Origin: Bacteroidetes bacterium UBA2475
Lineage (GTDB): Bacteria > Bacteroidota > Bacteroidia > B-17B0 > Aurantibacillaceae
Direction: 5' to 3'
Length of the DNA: 64,000 nucleotides
NCBI GenBank assembly: GCA_002342065.1
Contig: DDPF01000012.1
Span: forward strand, 1 to 64,000
Shown: in pieces, positions 1 through 9,159 of the stretch
Numbering within the stretch: the first letter of the stretch is position 1
How the letters are laid out: the number at the start of each line of letters is the position of its first letter
Program-made: the position numbers and the translations under genes
Notes under the pieces: generated by a model
What the model was told of the DNA's origin: nothing
Database searches by the model: none
The model's input: the letters and a program-made list of their open reading frames with translations, nothing else

Positions 1-11
1 AAACGGGAGGG

Positions 12-44
12 CAAAGATACTACTTCTTTTTTATCCAACAAATA
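12..44 (-). promoter_or_regulatory. Leftward Bacteroidota-type promoter
   Basis: On the minus strand, TATCTTTG (plus 12-19) matches the Bacteroidota -7 consensus TAnnTTTG. TTTGTTG (plus 38-44) lies about 18-21 bases upstream, where the -33 TTG/TTTG element belongs. It would drive a gene lying left of the window. Assignment rests on motif and spacing alone. Confidence 0.45.
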
Positions 45-232
45 TATTTGCCGAGTTTTTACAATAATTCGCAGCTTTTTATGAAAACTTTGTCGTAAAA
101 CTTAAAACACTTTTGACCGAACATTGTTTTAAATCTATACTCTAAAAATTGTTACTAACAGGTACCTGCTTAATAAAATACCGATAACGGTCGGGTAAAC
201 CCCAATTTTAAGTATCTTTAGCCCTTATACAG

Positions 233-859
233 ATGGAATATAACACACAACTAGACAGATTGATCATCCCGGAATACGGAAGAAATATTCAGGGAATGAT
301 AGAGTATTGCTGCAAATTAAAGGATCGCGAAGAGCGAAACCTATGCGCCAGGGCAATTATACAGGTAATGGGTCAATTAAACCCACATTTAAGGGATATT
401 GCAGATTACAATCATAAATTATGGGATCATTTATTTATTATCTCGCAGTTTAAACTGGATGTAGACAGTCCATACCCTATCCCAAGCCCGGAAACTTTTA
501 AGGAAAAACCAAAAATTTTAGATTATCCCAAAGGAAAAATACGTTTTAAACATTACGGTAAAACCATTGAGGATATAATTAAAAAAGCAAGGGAATTGCC
601 TGAAGGACCTGAACGTAAAGAACTAACACGTCAAATAGCCAATCACCTTAAAAAATCTTATTTCAACTGGAACAAAGATTCGATCACTGATGACGTGATC
701 TTTAAAAATTTAGCCGATCTATCGGGCGGAGAATTAAAACTGGATGATAACACCGTATTGAGCTCGCACCAAGAGTTACGTGGCACCAAGAAATTCTTCC
801 ACAAAAATCCAAAGCACAAAAATAATAATCACAAACATAAAAATCCTAGAAAATTCTAA
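233..859 (+). CDS. DUF4290 domain protein
   Basis: Cytoplasmic protein of 208 residues with no signal peptide. It matches the Bacteroidota-specific DUF4290 family, which has no known function; the N-terminal MEYNTQLDRLIIPEYGRNIQ is typical. The last ~25 residues are a Lys/His/Asn-rich basic tail that could bind nucleic acid or metal (inference). The stop lies 9 bases before murA, so the two are probably co-transcribed, an order common in this phylum. A near-consensus -7 box (TATCTTTA, 212-219) sits just upstream of the ATG. Confidence 0.85.
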   Translation: MEYNTQLDRLIIPEYGRNIQGMIEYCCKLKDREERNLCARAIIQVMGQLNPHLRDIADYNHKLWDHLFIISQFKLDVDSPYPIPSPETFKEKPKILDYPKGKIRFKHYGKTIEDIIKKARELPEGPERKELTRQIANHLKKSYFNWNKDSITDDVIFKNLADLSGGELKLDDNTVLSSHQELRGTKKFFHKNPKHKNNNHKHKNPRKF

Positions 860-868
860 TACTTTCTT

Positions 869-2179
869 ATGGCAATTTTTGAAGTACATGGCGGACATAA
901 ACTAAAAGGAGAAATTATACCGCAGGGAGCTAAAAACGAAGCTTTACAAATTCTTTGTGCAGTATTATTAACCAAAGAAAAAGTTGTCATCGGAAATATT
1001 CCCAACATTGTTGACATTAATAAACTTATTGAATTACTTGCCGAACTTGGCGTAAAGGTTGAGAATACCGGCCACGAGGAATACACCTTCCAGGCAGATA
1101 ATGTAAATATCGATTATCTTGTATCGCCCGAATTTAAAAAGAAAGGCGGAAGCCTGCGCGGAAGCATGATGATCGTAGGCCCTATGCTTACACGCTTTGG
1201 TAAGGCGTATATGCCAAAACCGGGTGGCGATAAAATTGGCCGCCGTCGTGTAGATACTCATTTCATGGGATTTGAAGCTTTAGGTGCAAAATTTAATTAC
1301 CACGCCGATAACGAATTATTTGAAGTTGAAGGAAAAAATTTAAAAGGCGCGTATATGTTGCTGGACGAAGCTTCTGTTACAGGAACCGCCAACATTGTTA
1401 TGGCCGCTGTTTTAGCAGAAGGCAGAACAACCATTTATAACGCCGCTTGCGAACCATACTTACAACAGCTTTGCAAAATGCTTAATAGCATGGGTGCAAA
1501 AATTTCAGGCATTGGCTCTAATTTACTTTATATTGATGGCGTTAAAGAATTAAAAGGTACAACGCATCGCATATTGCCGGACATGATAGAGATTGGTTCG
1601 TTCATTGGAATGGCCGCCGTTACTCAATCCGAGATCACTATAAAAAATGTGAGCTACGATAATTTAGGTATCATCCCAACAATATTTGGACGTCTTGGTA
1701 TTAAAATGGAACGCCGCGGCGATGATATTTTTATTCCTGAACAAGACCATTACGAAATTGATACATTTATCGATGGCTCTATTCTTACTGTGAGTGATGC
1801 CATTTGGCCGGGTTTTACACCCGATCTTATCAGTATTGCATTAGTTACTGCTATACAGGCAAGAGGTAATGTACTCATTCATCAAAAAATGTTCGAGAGC
1901 CGTTTATTCTTTGTAGATAAATTAATTGATATGGGTGCGAAAATTATTCTTTGCGATCCACACCGTGCAACCGTAATGGGCCTTGATAGAAAAGTACAGT
2001 TACGTGCCATTCAAATGGCTAGTCCGGATATTAGAGCCGGTGTAGCTTTGCTTATTGCTGCCATGAGCGCAAAAGGTAAAAGTGTAATTTTTAATATCAA
2101 TCAAATAGATAGAGGTTACCAAAATATTGATACGCGTTTGAATGCTATTGGCGCGCAAATAATTAGAAAAGATAAATGA
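869..2179 (+). CDS. murA: UDP-N-acetylglucosamine 1-carboxyvinyltransferase MurA
   Basis: Cytoplasmic enzyme of 436 residues that transfers enolpyruvate from PEP to UDP-GlcNAc, the first committed step of peptidoglycan synthesis. The Lys22-Asn23 pair (AKNEA) that contacts PEP is present. The mobile-loop residue that is Cys115 in E. coli is Asp121 here (PGGDKIGRRRVD; codon GAT at 1229-1231). Family knowledge: a Cys-to-Asp change at this site keeps activity but removes the residue alkylated by fosfomycin. The gene follows the DUF4290 gene and overlaps the next ORF by ATGA at 2176-2179, implying translational coupling to an envelope thioredoxin. Confidence 0.96.
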   Translation: MAIFEVHGGHKLKGEIIPQGAKNEALQILCAVLLTKEKVVIGNIPNIVDINKLIELLAELGVKVENTGHEEYTFQADNVNIDYLVSPEFKKKGGSLRGSMMIVGPMLTRFGKAYMPKPGGDKIGRRRVDTHFMGFEALGAKFNYHADNELFEVEGKNLKGAYMLLDEASVTGTANIVMAAVLAEGRTTIYNAACEPYLQQLCKMLNSMGAKISGIGSNLLYIDGVKELKGTTHRILPDMIEIGSFIGMAAVTQSEITIKNVSYDNLGIIPTIFGRLGIKMERRGDDIFIPEQDHYEIDTFIDGSILTVSDAIWPGFTPDLISIALVTAIQARGNVLIHQKMFESRLFFVDKLIDMGAKIILCDPHRATVMGLDRKVQLRAIQMASPDIRAGVALLIAAMSAKGKSVIFNINQIDRGYQNIDTRLNAIGAQIIRKDK

Positions 2180-2766
2180 AACACTTACTGATATTTTTAA
2201 GTATCTATTTAATCACTATTGCTTCGTGCAAAAGCAAAAAAACTACTGTCACTGATCCTATTACACCCACAGTTGCTGTTACACCTTTACCAGCCGCAGA
2301 AGTAGAGCCTGTTGTAGGTTTAAATTTAGGCAATCTGGCACCCGAAATTGTGCAAAGTAATTTAACTGATAGTGTCATTAAACTTTCTTCTTTAAGAGGG
2401 AAAATTGTTCTCATAGATTTTTGGGCGAGCTGGTGCGGACCTTGCAGAAAAGAAAATCCAACAGTTGTTAAAGCTTACACAAAATTTAAAGATCAAAAAT
2501 TTAAAAATGGAAATGGTTTTACAATTTACAGTGTATCCTTAGATGCTGATAAAAATCTCTGGAAAAAAGCAATAGATAAAGATGGTTTGGTTTGGCCTTA
2601 CCATGTTAGCGATCTTAAAGTATGGAATAACGAAGCCTCGCAAAAATATGCCGTTCAAGGCATTCCATACAATATATTAATAAATGACAAGGGAATAATA
2701 ATTGATAAAAATCTAAGAGGAGAATCTCTGAACTTAGCTTTAGAAAAATTACTTATAGCCCAATGA
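2176..2766 (+). CDS. TlpA/ResA-like thioredoxin lipoprotein
   Basis: Probable lipoprotein of 196 residues. The signal ends in lipobox IASC with Cys18, followed by a Thr/Pro-rich linker to about residue 48. A redoxin domain follows with active site WCGPC (Cys87 and Cys90) and the cis-Pro region GIPYNILI. Such proteins act as membrane-anchored disulfide reductants, for example in cytochrome c maturation or oxidative-stress repair; the substrate cannot be told. It overlaps murA by 4 bases, and its own stop overlaps the next start (ATGA, 2763-2766), so three genes form one tight operon. Confidence 0.88.
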   Translation: MKHLLIFLSIYLITIASCKSKKTTVTDPITPTVAVTPLPAAEVEPVVGLNLGNLAPEIVQSNLTDSVIKLSSLRGKIVLIDFWASWCGPCRKENPTVVKAYTKFKDQKFKNGNGFTIYSVSLDADKNLWKKAIDKDGLVWPYHVSDLKVWNNEASQKYAVQGIPYNILINDKGIIIDKNLRGESLNLALEKLLIAQ

Positions 2767-3992
2767 AGAATTATTTTTTCATAACATTTATTTTTCTGTT
2801 CGCTCACTTAAATTCGCAAACAGAATTAGCACCAATAAAACCTGGAGATAAAGCGCCGGGTTTTATTTTAACACAACAAAATTCTATTCAAAGTTTTGCT
2901 TTACCGTACTTTAACCGTGTTATCCTTTTACATTTCTGGAGCACTAGTGTTCAGCAATCAAAAGTAAAGAACAGATCGTTGAACCGTTTGGCCGGTAGAT
3001 ATAAAAATGCCATTTACAAAAATGCAGATGGTTTTGATCTTATTGCCATTGCAGTACAAAGCGATAAAAGAGCCTGGAACGAAGACGTTAGAATTGATTC
3101 GTTAAATAATTTTATTAATGGCATTGCTCAAAAAGGTTACAACGATGATGTATGTAAAAAATACGGTGTCACTTCTCTTCCGGCGGATGTGTTAATTGAT
3201 GAGAACGGCATTGTTATTGCCATCAATCCAAAAATGGCTGTGCTGGAAGATCTGTTAGATGAAAAGAAAAACTTTTTACCAGTAAAAAAAGATGTTATCG
3301 GAACCATTGGACACTCCAGTAATAAAGATGATATTTTAAAATTCGGAAAACTATATTTATTTGATGCTTACTACGATTCGATTTCAACAACGCTTACAAA
3401 CGCCAATGGTGGATTTTCTTTTTACGACATAAAATTGAACCAGGATTTTATTTTAAAAACAGATAACCAAAGTGATATTATTACCACCGATCCACTTGCA
3501 ATTTATAATAAAAGAGGCGAGCATATTGTAGATGGAAAAACCATGGGAAATGGTTTTGCTTTTTATATCGCTTCAAATATGAGTTACAAATTAACCGACG
3601 ATAACCCTGACGAAGCTTTGAACGGAACAATAGGAGAGGTAAATGTAACCAAGAACTTAACTTTTGTAAGTAACGGTGCAGGCCTTACACCAAAGGATGA
3701 ACAAGAACTACAACCTATTTTATTGATGTTGAAAAAAAATAAAGATCTGATGGTAAACATTACAACCCATACAGATTCTAAACCTGATGATAAATCAGCA
3801 ATGGACCTCACCGTAAAGCAGGCAAAAACAGTTAAAGATTTTTTAGTTAAAAAAGGCATTGTCGCAGCGAGAATAAAAACCTTCCCAAAAGGTAAAAGTC
3901 AGCCTCGTAAAGCCTGCAAAGCGCACACCGATTGCTCGGATGCCGACCATAAACAAAACCGAAGGGTTGAATTTGTGGTATCAAAGAACTGA
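2763..3992 (+). CDS. Degenerate thioredoxin-fold protein fused to OmpA-like domain
   Basis: Secreted protein of 409 residues with a signal peptide ending near NSQ (residue 19). Residues ~25-165 align with the TlpA-type redoxin fold, but the CXXC is replaced by V-Q-Q-S (63-66, in FWSTSVQQSK), so thiol chemistry is lost. A middle region of ~120 residues is unassigned. Residues ~290-409 are an OmpA-C-like peptidoglycan-binding domain ending NRRVEFVVSK. An extra CKAHTDC loop sits inside it. It directly follows the active TlpA homologue with start/stop overlap, so it may be a non-catalytic partner that anchors to the cell wall (inference). Confidence 0.75.
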   Translation: MKNYFFITFIFLFAHLNSQTELAPIKPGDKAPGFILTQQNSIQSFALPYFNRVILLHFWSTSVQQSKVKNRSLNRLAGRYKNAIYKNADGFDLIAIAVQSDKRAWNEDVRIDSLNNFINGIAQKGYNDDVCKKYGVTSLPADVLIDENGIVIAINPKMAVLEDLLDEKKNFLPVKKDVIGTIGHSSNKDDILKFGKLYLFDAYYDSISTTLTNANGGFSFYDIKLNQDFILKTDNQSDIITTDPLAIYNKRGEHIVDGKTMGNGFAFYIASNMSYKLTDDNPDEALNGTIGEVNVTKNLTFVSNGAGLTPKDEQELQPILLMLKKNKDLMVNITTHTDSKPDDKSAMDLTVKQAKTVKDFLVKKGIVAARIKTFPKGKSQPRKACKAHTDCSDADHKQNRRVEFVVSKN

Positions 3993-4070
3993 CAAAACTT
4001 CCTACAAAAAAGTCTGGCAAAATTATTGATTTACCAATAGTGAAATACTATTTTAAAATCGATACATACC

Positions 4071-4634
4071 ATGCAGAATAACGAAAATAGCGTACCTGAA
4101 GAGAATTTAGATAATGTTGACACCACCACCGGGTCTGACAATACGACTGAAAAATCAGTAGAAACTGACGAAACTACCACTATTAACAATGCTGTTGATA
4201 CTGATGCTAAAATAAAAGAACTGAACGACAGATACCTGCGTTTATATTCTGAGTTTGATAACTATCGTAAACGTACCATAAAGGAAAGATCTGAACTTAT
4301 TAAAACAGCCGCAGAAGACGTTTTTAAAGCTATTTTACCCGTGCTTGATGACATGGATAGAGCCATTAAAGCGAACGAAACTGTAACAGACGCAACGCCC
4401 ATTAAAGAAGGCATGCTGCTTATACATAATAAACTGAAAAACTCAATACAAAATAAAGGATTAACTTCTTTTGATAGTCTTGGTATTGCTTTTAATCCCG
4501 ACACAATGGAGGCGATTACGCACATTCCTGCAACAGACGAAGAACAAAAAGGTAAAGTTATTGACGAGCTTGAAAAAGGATACAAATTAGGAGATAAAGT
4601 AATTAGATTTGCAAAAGTTGTTGTAGCACAGTAA
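4071..4634 (+). CDS. grpE: Nucleotide exchange factor GrpE
   Basis: Cytoplasmic co-chaperone of 187 residues that releases ADP from DnaK. An acidic, Thr/Asn-rich disordered stretch (1-45) leads into a long coiled coil with the family signature YLRLYSEFDNYRKRT. The C-terminal beta-wing part contains FNPDTMEAI and ends KVIRFAKVVVAQ, as is usual. dnaJ follows 73 bases downstream. dnaK is not in the window. Confidence 0.95.
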   Translation: MQNNENSVPEENLDNVDTTTGSDNTTEKSVETDETTTINNAVDTDAKIKELNDRYLRLYSEFDNYRKRTIKERSELIKTAAEDVFKAILPVLDDMDRAIKANETVTDATPIKEGMLLIHNKLKNSIQNKGLTSFDSLGIAFNPDTMEAITHIPATDEEQKGKVIDELEKGYKLGDKVIRFAKVVVAQ

Positions 4635-4642
4635 AGAAGAAC

Positions 4643-4673
4643 ATTATGAAGTAGAACAAGTTCACTTCATAAT
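4643..4673 (+). other. Long intercistronic hairpin between grpE and dnaJ
   Basis: Two arms pair almost fully: TTATGAAGT (4644-4652) with ACTTCATAA (4664-4672), extended by an A-T pair outside and by GAAC/GTTC inside (4654-4657 and 4660-4663), with only A4653 unpaired and a two-base tip. No T-run follows, so it is not an ordinary terminator. It may be an mRNA processing or stability element setting the GrpE:DnaJ ratio (inference). Confidence 0.6.
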
Positions 4674-4707
4674 AGAGTTCGCTTCACTGTCCAATAAAAA
4701 TAATATT

Positions 4708-5853
4708 ATGGCCAAAAGAGATTATTACGAAATACTAGGAATTGCAAAGAACGCAAGCGAAGAAGAAATAAAAAAAGCTTATCGCAAATTGGCTATTAAA
4801 TTTCACCCGGATAAAAACCCGGATGATAAAACTGCTGAAGATAAATTTAAAGAAGCAGCAGAAGCATACGAGATCTTAAGCAACCCCGACAAACGTGCGC
4901 GTTACAACCAATATGGCCACGCAGGTGTGGGTGGAGCATCCGGTGGGCAAGGCCACGGCGGCATGAACATGGATGACATCTTTAGCCAGTTTGGCGATAT
5001 TTTTGGTGGCGCATTTGGTTTTGGCGGCGGCGGTGGAAACCGTGGCGGCGGCGGACGACGCATGAACCGCGGCAGTAATTTACGTGTTAAAGTAAAATTA
5101 AATTTAAAAGAAATTGCCAACGGTGCCGAGAAAAAAATTAAAGTAAATAAATACGTTGGTTGCAAAACCTGCAGTGGCAGTGGCGCAAAGAACGGACAAT
5201 ACGATGCATGTAAACAATGTAACGGTAGTGGCGTTGTTACACGCGTGCAGCAAACTATTTTAGGTGCTATGCAAACGCAAACAACCTGCCCGGGTTGTAG
5301 CGGCGAAGGAAGAATAGTAAAAGATAAATGTAATACCTGCCACGGTGATGGAATTGTAAGAGAAGAAGAAATAATTACAATGAATATTCCTGCAGGTGTA
5401 GCAGAAGGAATGCAGCTGAGCATGCAGGGAAAAGGTAACGCGGCGCCACGTGGTGGTATTAACGGCGATCTTTTAATTGTTATTGAAGAAGAAGATCATC
5501 CCGATCTTAAACGCGAAGGAAATCATTTGATCTATAGTTTAAATATTTCTTTCCCTGATGCGGCAATGGGAACTAATGTAGAGATACCAACAATTGATGC
5601 AAAAGCAAAAATTAAAATTGAACCAGGTACACAAAGCGGAAGAGTTTTACGCTTAAAAGGAAAAGGTTTACCCGATGTAAATGCATATGGCAGAGGCGAT
5701 CTTTTGGTTGAGATAAGCGTTTATACTCCAACGCATTTAAGCCCAGATGAACGTAAAGCTTTAGAAAATTTAAAAGGTTCAAAGAATTTTGAGCCAAATC
5801 CAAATAAAAAAGAAAAAGGATTTTTTGAAAGAATGAAAGATTATTTTGAGTAA
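4708..5853 (+). CDS. dnaJ: Chaperone protein DnaJ
   Basis: Full-length type I Hsp40 of 381 residues. The J domain (1-70) has the DnaK-activating HPD at 33-35. A Gly/Phe-rich linker spans ~72-118. Four CXXCXGXG repeats (Cys 152/155, 168/171, 194/197, 208/211) bind two zinc ions, and the C-terminal substrate-binding domains follow. It presents unfolded proteins to DnaK in the cytoplasm. It lies downstream of grpE and ends at a strong terminator (5907-5939). Confidence 0.97.
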   Translation: MAKRDYYEILGIAKNASEEEIKKAYRKLAIKFHPDKNPDDKTAEDKFKEAAEAYEILSNPDKRARYNQYGHAGVGGASGGQGHGGMNMDDIFSQFGDIFGGAFGFGGGGGNRGGGGRRMNRGSNLRVKVKLNLKEIANGAEKKIKVNKYVGCKTCSGSGAKNGQYDACKQCNGSGVVTRVQQTILGAMQTQTTCPGCSGEGRIVKDKCNTCHGDGIVREEEIITMNIPAGVAEGMQLSMQGKGNAAPRGGINGDLLIVIEEEDHPDLKREGNHLIYSLNISFPDAAMGTNVEIPTIDAKAKIKIEPGTQSGRVLRLKGKGLPDVNAYGRGDLLVEISVYTPTHLSPDERKALENLKGSKNFEPNPNKKEKGFFERMKDYFE

Positions 5854-5906
5854 CAATTTTATTTCAGTCCCCCTACCACCTTCTCTAAAGGAGAATATTT
5901 ATTACG

Positions 5907-5939
5907 AAGCGCAGAAATATTCTGCGCTTTTTTGTTTTT
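5907..5939 (+). terminator. Rho-independent terminator of dnaJ
   Basis: Perfect 10-bp stem AAGCGCAGAA/TTCTGCGCTT (5907-5916 with 5920-5929), 3-base loop, then TTTTGTTTTT. It lies 53 bases after the dnaJ stop. Confidence 0.9.
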
Positions 5940-5994
5940 AAAAAATAAAGAGGAATTATACTTTTATTTATTTAATTTAGCTTATATATTTTAT

Positions 5995-6960
5995 ATGAGC
6001 GATTGTAGTTATAGATGGTATAAGTATAATTTTAATACTTCATGTATTAAATGCGGTAACAAAATTGCCATGCAAAGCCCTTTAGGCGCTCCCGAATGCG
6101 ACGATTGTGGCGAATTAAGCAAACACAGCTGGGAAGAAATGCTAACCATTTGCGATGTTAAAGATCTACGTAGGAACGACGTTGGGCATAAAAAGATCTT
6201 TAGTGTTATGGAAGCGAACGTCAATTCCGAAAACGTTAGTACCATCAATTGTTATCACTGCAAAACAGCCATGCTTCCTAAAACAGATCTTATTGAATCT
6301 AAAAGCTGCGAATGCCCAAATTGTAATGAGCTAGTAGGATTTGAAACTTTAAGCTCATACAAAGATTTTGTCTTTTACCGTTACGTCAATCAAAAAATAA
6401 GCACAGCAAATAAAAGTGCTTTAATTGCCGTGCGCTGCGCCGCCTGTGGAGCACCATTGGAAACCGATCCATCAAAAACAAATTACACCTGCCAGTTTTG
6501 TAGCGTAGAAAATATTTTGCCGCCTTCATTAAGACACAGAAGGGTTTTAGACGATGTTTATATTGGCATTCAAAAAAAGATGATCTCGCCAAAAAATATA
6601 TCCGGGCTAACAAATCCACAACAGATAATTAATTGTTTGAAAGAAAATAAAAAAGAAGCTTTTAACGAAGGAGATCTAAATGCGTTAATGATAAAATTTC
6701 CTGAAAATTTACAGATCTATCATCTTGTTGCGAATGATCTACGCCATGAATTTTCATTAGAAACATTTGAAAAATTGTGGGCTGTTTCTAAAAGCATTGC
6801 TTTCTTAAAGATCATCGGACAAAAATTAAACAGGTCGGAAGCAGAGATCAGTTCTCAAATAAGAAAATTTGATGCAAACTATAAACAACATCCAAAAAAC
6901 TCGGGCACTAAAAAAGATGGTGGTAGTTTTTTTGACAAACTAAAAGGGTTGTTTGATTGA
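5995..6960 (+). CDS. Protein with three zinc-ribbon modules, unknown function
   Basis: The frame is open from a TTG at 5932, but that codon lies inside the dnaJ terminator, so the ATG at 5995 (MSDCSYRWY, 321 residues) is preferred. Six CXXC knuckles form three zinc ribbons: CIKC/CDDC, CYHC/CPNC and CAAC/CQFC. A helical, Lys-rich C-terminal part (~residues 170-321) follows. There is no signal peptide or membrane segment. Repeated zinc ribbons usually mediate nucleic-acid or protein contacts. I recognise no named family. It follows the dnaJ terminator, so it is probably a separate transcript. Confidence 0.75.
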   Translation: MSDCSYRWYKYNFNTSCIKCGNKIAMQSPLGAPECDDCGELSKHSWEEMLTICDVKDLRRNDVGHKKIFSVMEANVNSENVSTINCYHCKTAMLPKTDLIESKSCECPNCNELVGFETLSSYKDFVFYRYVNQKISTANKSALIAVRCAACGAPLETDPSKTNYTCQFCSVENILPPSLRHRRVLDDVYIGIQKKMISPKNISGLTNPQQIINCLKENKKEAFNEGDLNALMIKFPENLQIYHLVANDLRHEFSLETFEKLWAVSKSIAFLKIIGQKLNRSEAEISSQIRKFDANYKQHPKNSGTKKDGGSFFDKLKGLFD

Positions 6961-6961
6961 T

Positions 6962-8986
6962 CTATTTTTCCACGATCATAAATTCCGTTCTACGATTTTT
7001 TGCCCTACCCTCTTCTGTTGTATTATCAGAAACGGGTTTGCTAGATCCAAAACCTTTGGCATTAATTCTATCACCATTAATACCTAATTCTTCTAATGCA
7101 CTTTTTACAGAAAAGGCACGATTAGTACTTAAAGCCTCGTTAGCTTTTGGGTTACCCACGTTGTCCGTATGACCATGGATCTCTATTTTTATGCTGCCAT
7201 TTTCTTTCAAATACCCTGCAAACGATTTTAAAACTACTTTACTTTCCTTTGTAAGTTCTGCGCTATTGGTAGCATAAAAAATATTGTTTATCACAAATGT
7301 TTTTCCAGGTAACGCTTCCTGAACAACCATTTTTATTTCTTTTGCCGGAGCCTCAAACGTAAGATCTTTTACACTTACTACTTTAGATAAAAAAGCCTGT
7401 TCTTCTTTTATTACTGTAATTAAAATATCATCCTTCTGTTTTAAATTTACAGCGGCCATAAACTGCCCGCTAACACTGTCAACCACAGCGTATGTCTTTT
7501 CTTCGGTCCTAATATTTTTAAGCTCAACCACCGCACCTGTAACTTCATTCCCAACATTATCCTTAACATCACCTTTAATAAAAGCAATTTGTTGTGGACG
7601 CGCTTCCTTATACAGATCAAATTTATAAAGATCAAAACGGCCTACTCCTTTGCCGCGTACTTTTCCTTCATCGAAACTAAAAAAGTATCCCATTTTTGTA
7701 TCGGTACTTACAAAAAAACCAACATCATCTGTACCGCCGTTTATTGGTGAGCCAATATTCTCAGGTTCCTGCCACTCGCCTTTTTCATCTTTACGCACAT
7801 AAAAAATATCCATGCCACCAAAACCAAAATGTCCGTCGCTGCTAAAATAAAGTGTTTCGCTATCGCTATGAATGAAAGGTGTTTTTTCGTTTCCTTTAGT
7901 ATTAATTTTTGGTCCTAAATTTTTTGGCGTGCTCCAGATATTAGTTTTAGGATCTCTAACCGTAACATAAAGATCAACCCCACCAAAGCCTCCGGGCCTG
8001 TCGCTTGCAAAATATAAAGTAACGCCATCTGCAGCAATAGTTGGCTGACTATCCCAAAACACAGGATGGTTTACCACATTACTTAATTTACGAATGGGCT
8101 TCCATTCATCATTTTGATTATCGCTAATGTAAATGTCAACGTTTGGTTGGTTGCCACCTTCATCGCGTTGCATTGCAAAATATAAATGTTTATTATCGAT
8201 GGAGATACTGCAGCCGCCCTGGTTATCATCTTTCTCGTTAAAAGGGTAAGGCATTTCTTCACCTTTATCAAACTCACCATTCTTATCGCGTACCGAATAC
8301 ATAAACACTTCTACCTCTTTATCGCTGGTATAAACTTTATCTTTATTATTGGCTGGCATTTTACGTACGTAATAACAATTCTTATCGTCCGGCGAAACAT
8401 AGGCAAGATATTCGTCGCGCTCGGTTGATACGCCTCTTACAACTTTAGGATCAAAAGGCACTCCTTTTTTTAATGCACTTTCTTTCTTTAATGATTTTAG
8501 CATTTCTTTGGCGTTATAAATTTCCCCGGTGTAATCCTTGGCGAATTTTGTATCATCGTCATCTTTAAATGCAATAAATTTTTCAAGATATTTTTTTGCA
8601 GAATCGTTCTTAGACTCCTCGTAATAAGCGAAACCAATGTAATAGTAAGGTTCGCTGTGTATTTGCGGACAACTTGCAATGGCCTTCTTAAAATACGGGG
8701 TCATTGGTGCGAACGAAAGATTCTCCAACTTTGCACGAACGATCATTTCCTGGCCCATAAATAAATTAGCTTCTGCAAAATCGGGTTCTATTTGCAGACT
8801 CTCCATTAAAAAAGTGATGCGTTCCGGTTTTTTGTATTTCTTTTTATCGGTTGCTTTTTCATAAAGCTTCATTGCCTTTTTATCAATATCATCCCTACAA
8901 AATGTTTTTGGGCCTTTATCATCATCTTGTGCAAGAATAGAAAATGAAAGACCAATGAACGGAAGTATAAATAAAAGTTTTTTCAT
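6962..8986 (-). CDS. OmpA-family protein with TPR-like and PD40 repeats
   Basis: The ATG giving MKKLLFILPF with a signal peptide ending at SILAQ is chosen (674 residues); the frame opens five codons earlier at TTG. A helical TPR-like region (~25-170) comes first. WD40-like/PD40 beta-propeller motifs follow (LYFASDRPGGFGGVDLY, LYFSSDGHFGFGGMDIF), then a short carboxypeptidase-regulatory-like domain. An OmpA-C peptidoglycan-binding domain closes the protein (IEIHGHTDNVG, ending GRAKNRRTEF). This layout is common in Bacteroidota envelope proteins, including some near gliding/T9SS loci. It probably links the outer membrane to peptidoglycan. It converges with the zinc-ribbon gene, with 1 base between stops. 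Confidence 0.88.
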   Translation of the reverse strand: MKKLLFILPFIGLSFSILAQDDDKGPKTFCRDDIDKKAMKLYEKATDKKKYKKPERITFLMESLQIEPDFAEANLFMGQEMIVRAKLENLSFAPMTPYFKKAIASCPQIHSEPYYYIGFAYYEESKNDSAKKYLEKFIAFKDDDDTKFAKDYTGEIYNAKEMLKSLKKESALKKGVPFDPKVVRGVSTERDEYLAYVSPDDKNCYYVRKMPANNKDKVYTSDKEVEVFMYSVRDKNGEFDKGEEMPYPFNEKDDNQGGCSISIDNKHLYFAMQRDEGGNQPNVDIYISDNQNDEWKPIRKLSNVVNHPVFWDSQPTIAADGVTLYFASDRPGGFGGVDLYVTVRDPKTNIWSTPKNLGPKINTKGNEKTPFIHSDSETLYFSSDGHFGFGGMDIFYVRKDEKGEWQEPENIGSPINGGTDDVGFFVSTDTKMGYFFSFDEGKVRGKGVGRFDLYKFDLYKEARPQQIAFIKGDVKDNVGNEVTGAVVELKNIRTEEKTYAVVDSVSGQFMAAVNLKQKDDILITVIKEEQAFLSKVVSVKDLTFEAPAKEIKMVVQEALPGKTFVINNIFYATNSAELTKESKVVLKSFAGYLKENGSIKIEIHGHTDNVGNPKANEALSTNRAFSVKSALEELGINGDRINAKGFGSSKPVSDNTTEEGRAKNRRTEFMIVEK

Positions 8987-9159
8987 AGATTTTTGATCCA
9001 AAAGAATATAACCAAAGATAAATGCTTTGGTTACACTAATTTACTAAGATTTAAATTGTTTGTTTACGGGTTAATGTTAAAAAGCACTAACAAATGTTTA
9101 TAAAATAGAAAAACTAATACAAGTGTACATGTTACATTTACTTAAAATAAAAACATTTT

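Noticed and set aside
4902..5423. 173-codon minus-strand frame inside dnaJ
   Set aside because: It is the shadow of the Gly-rich and zinc-finger region of dnaJ, giving long Pro runs; no gene signals.
5932..5994. Extended N-terminus of the zinc-ribbon gene from a TTG
   Set aside because: The TTG lies in the dnaJ terminator tail. The ATG at 5995 gives a sensible cytoplasmic protein.
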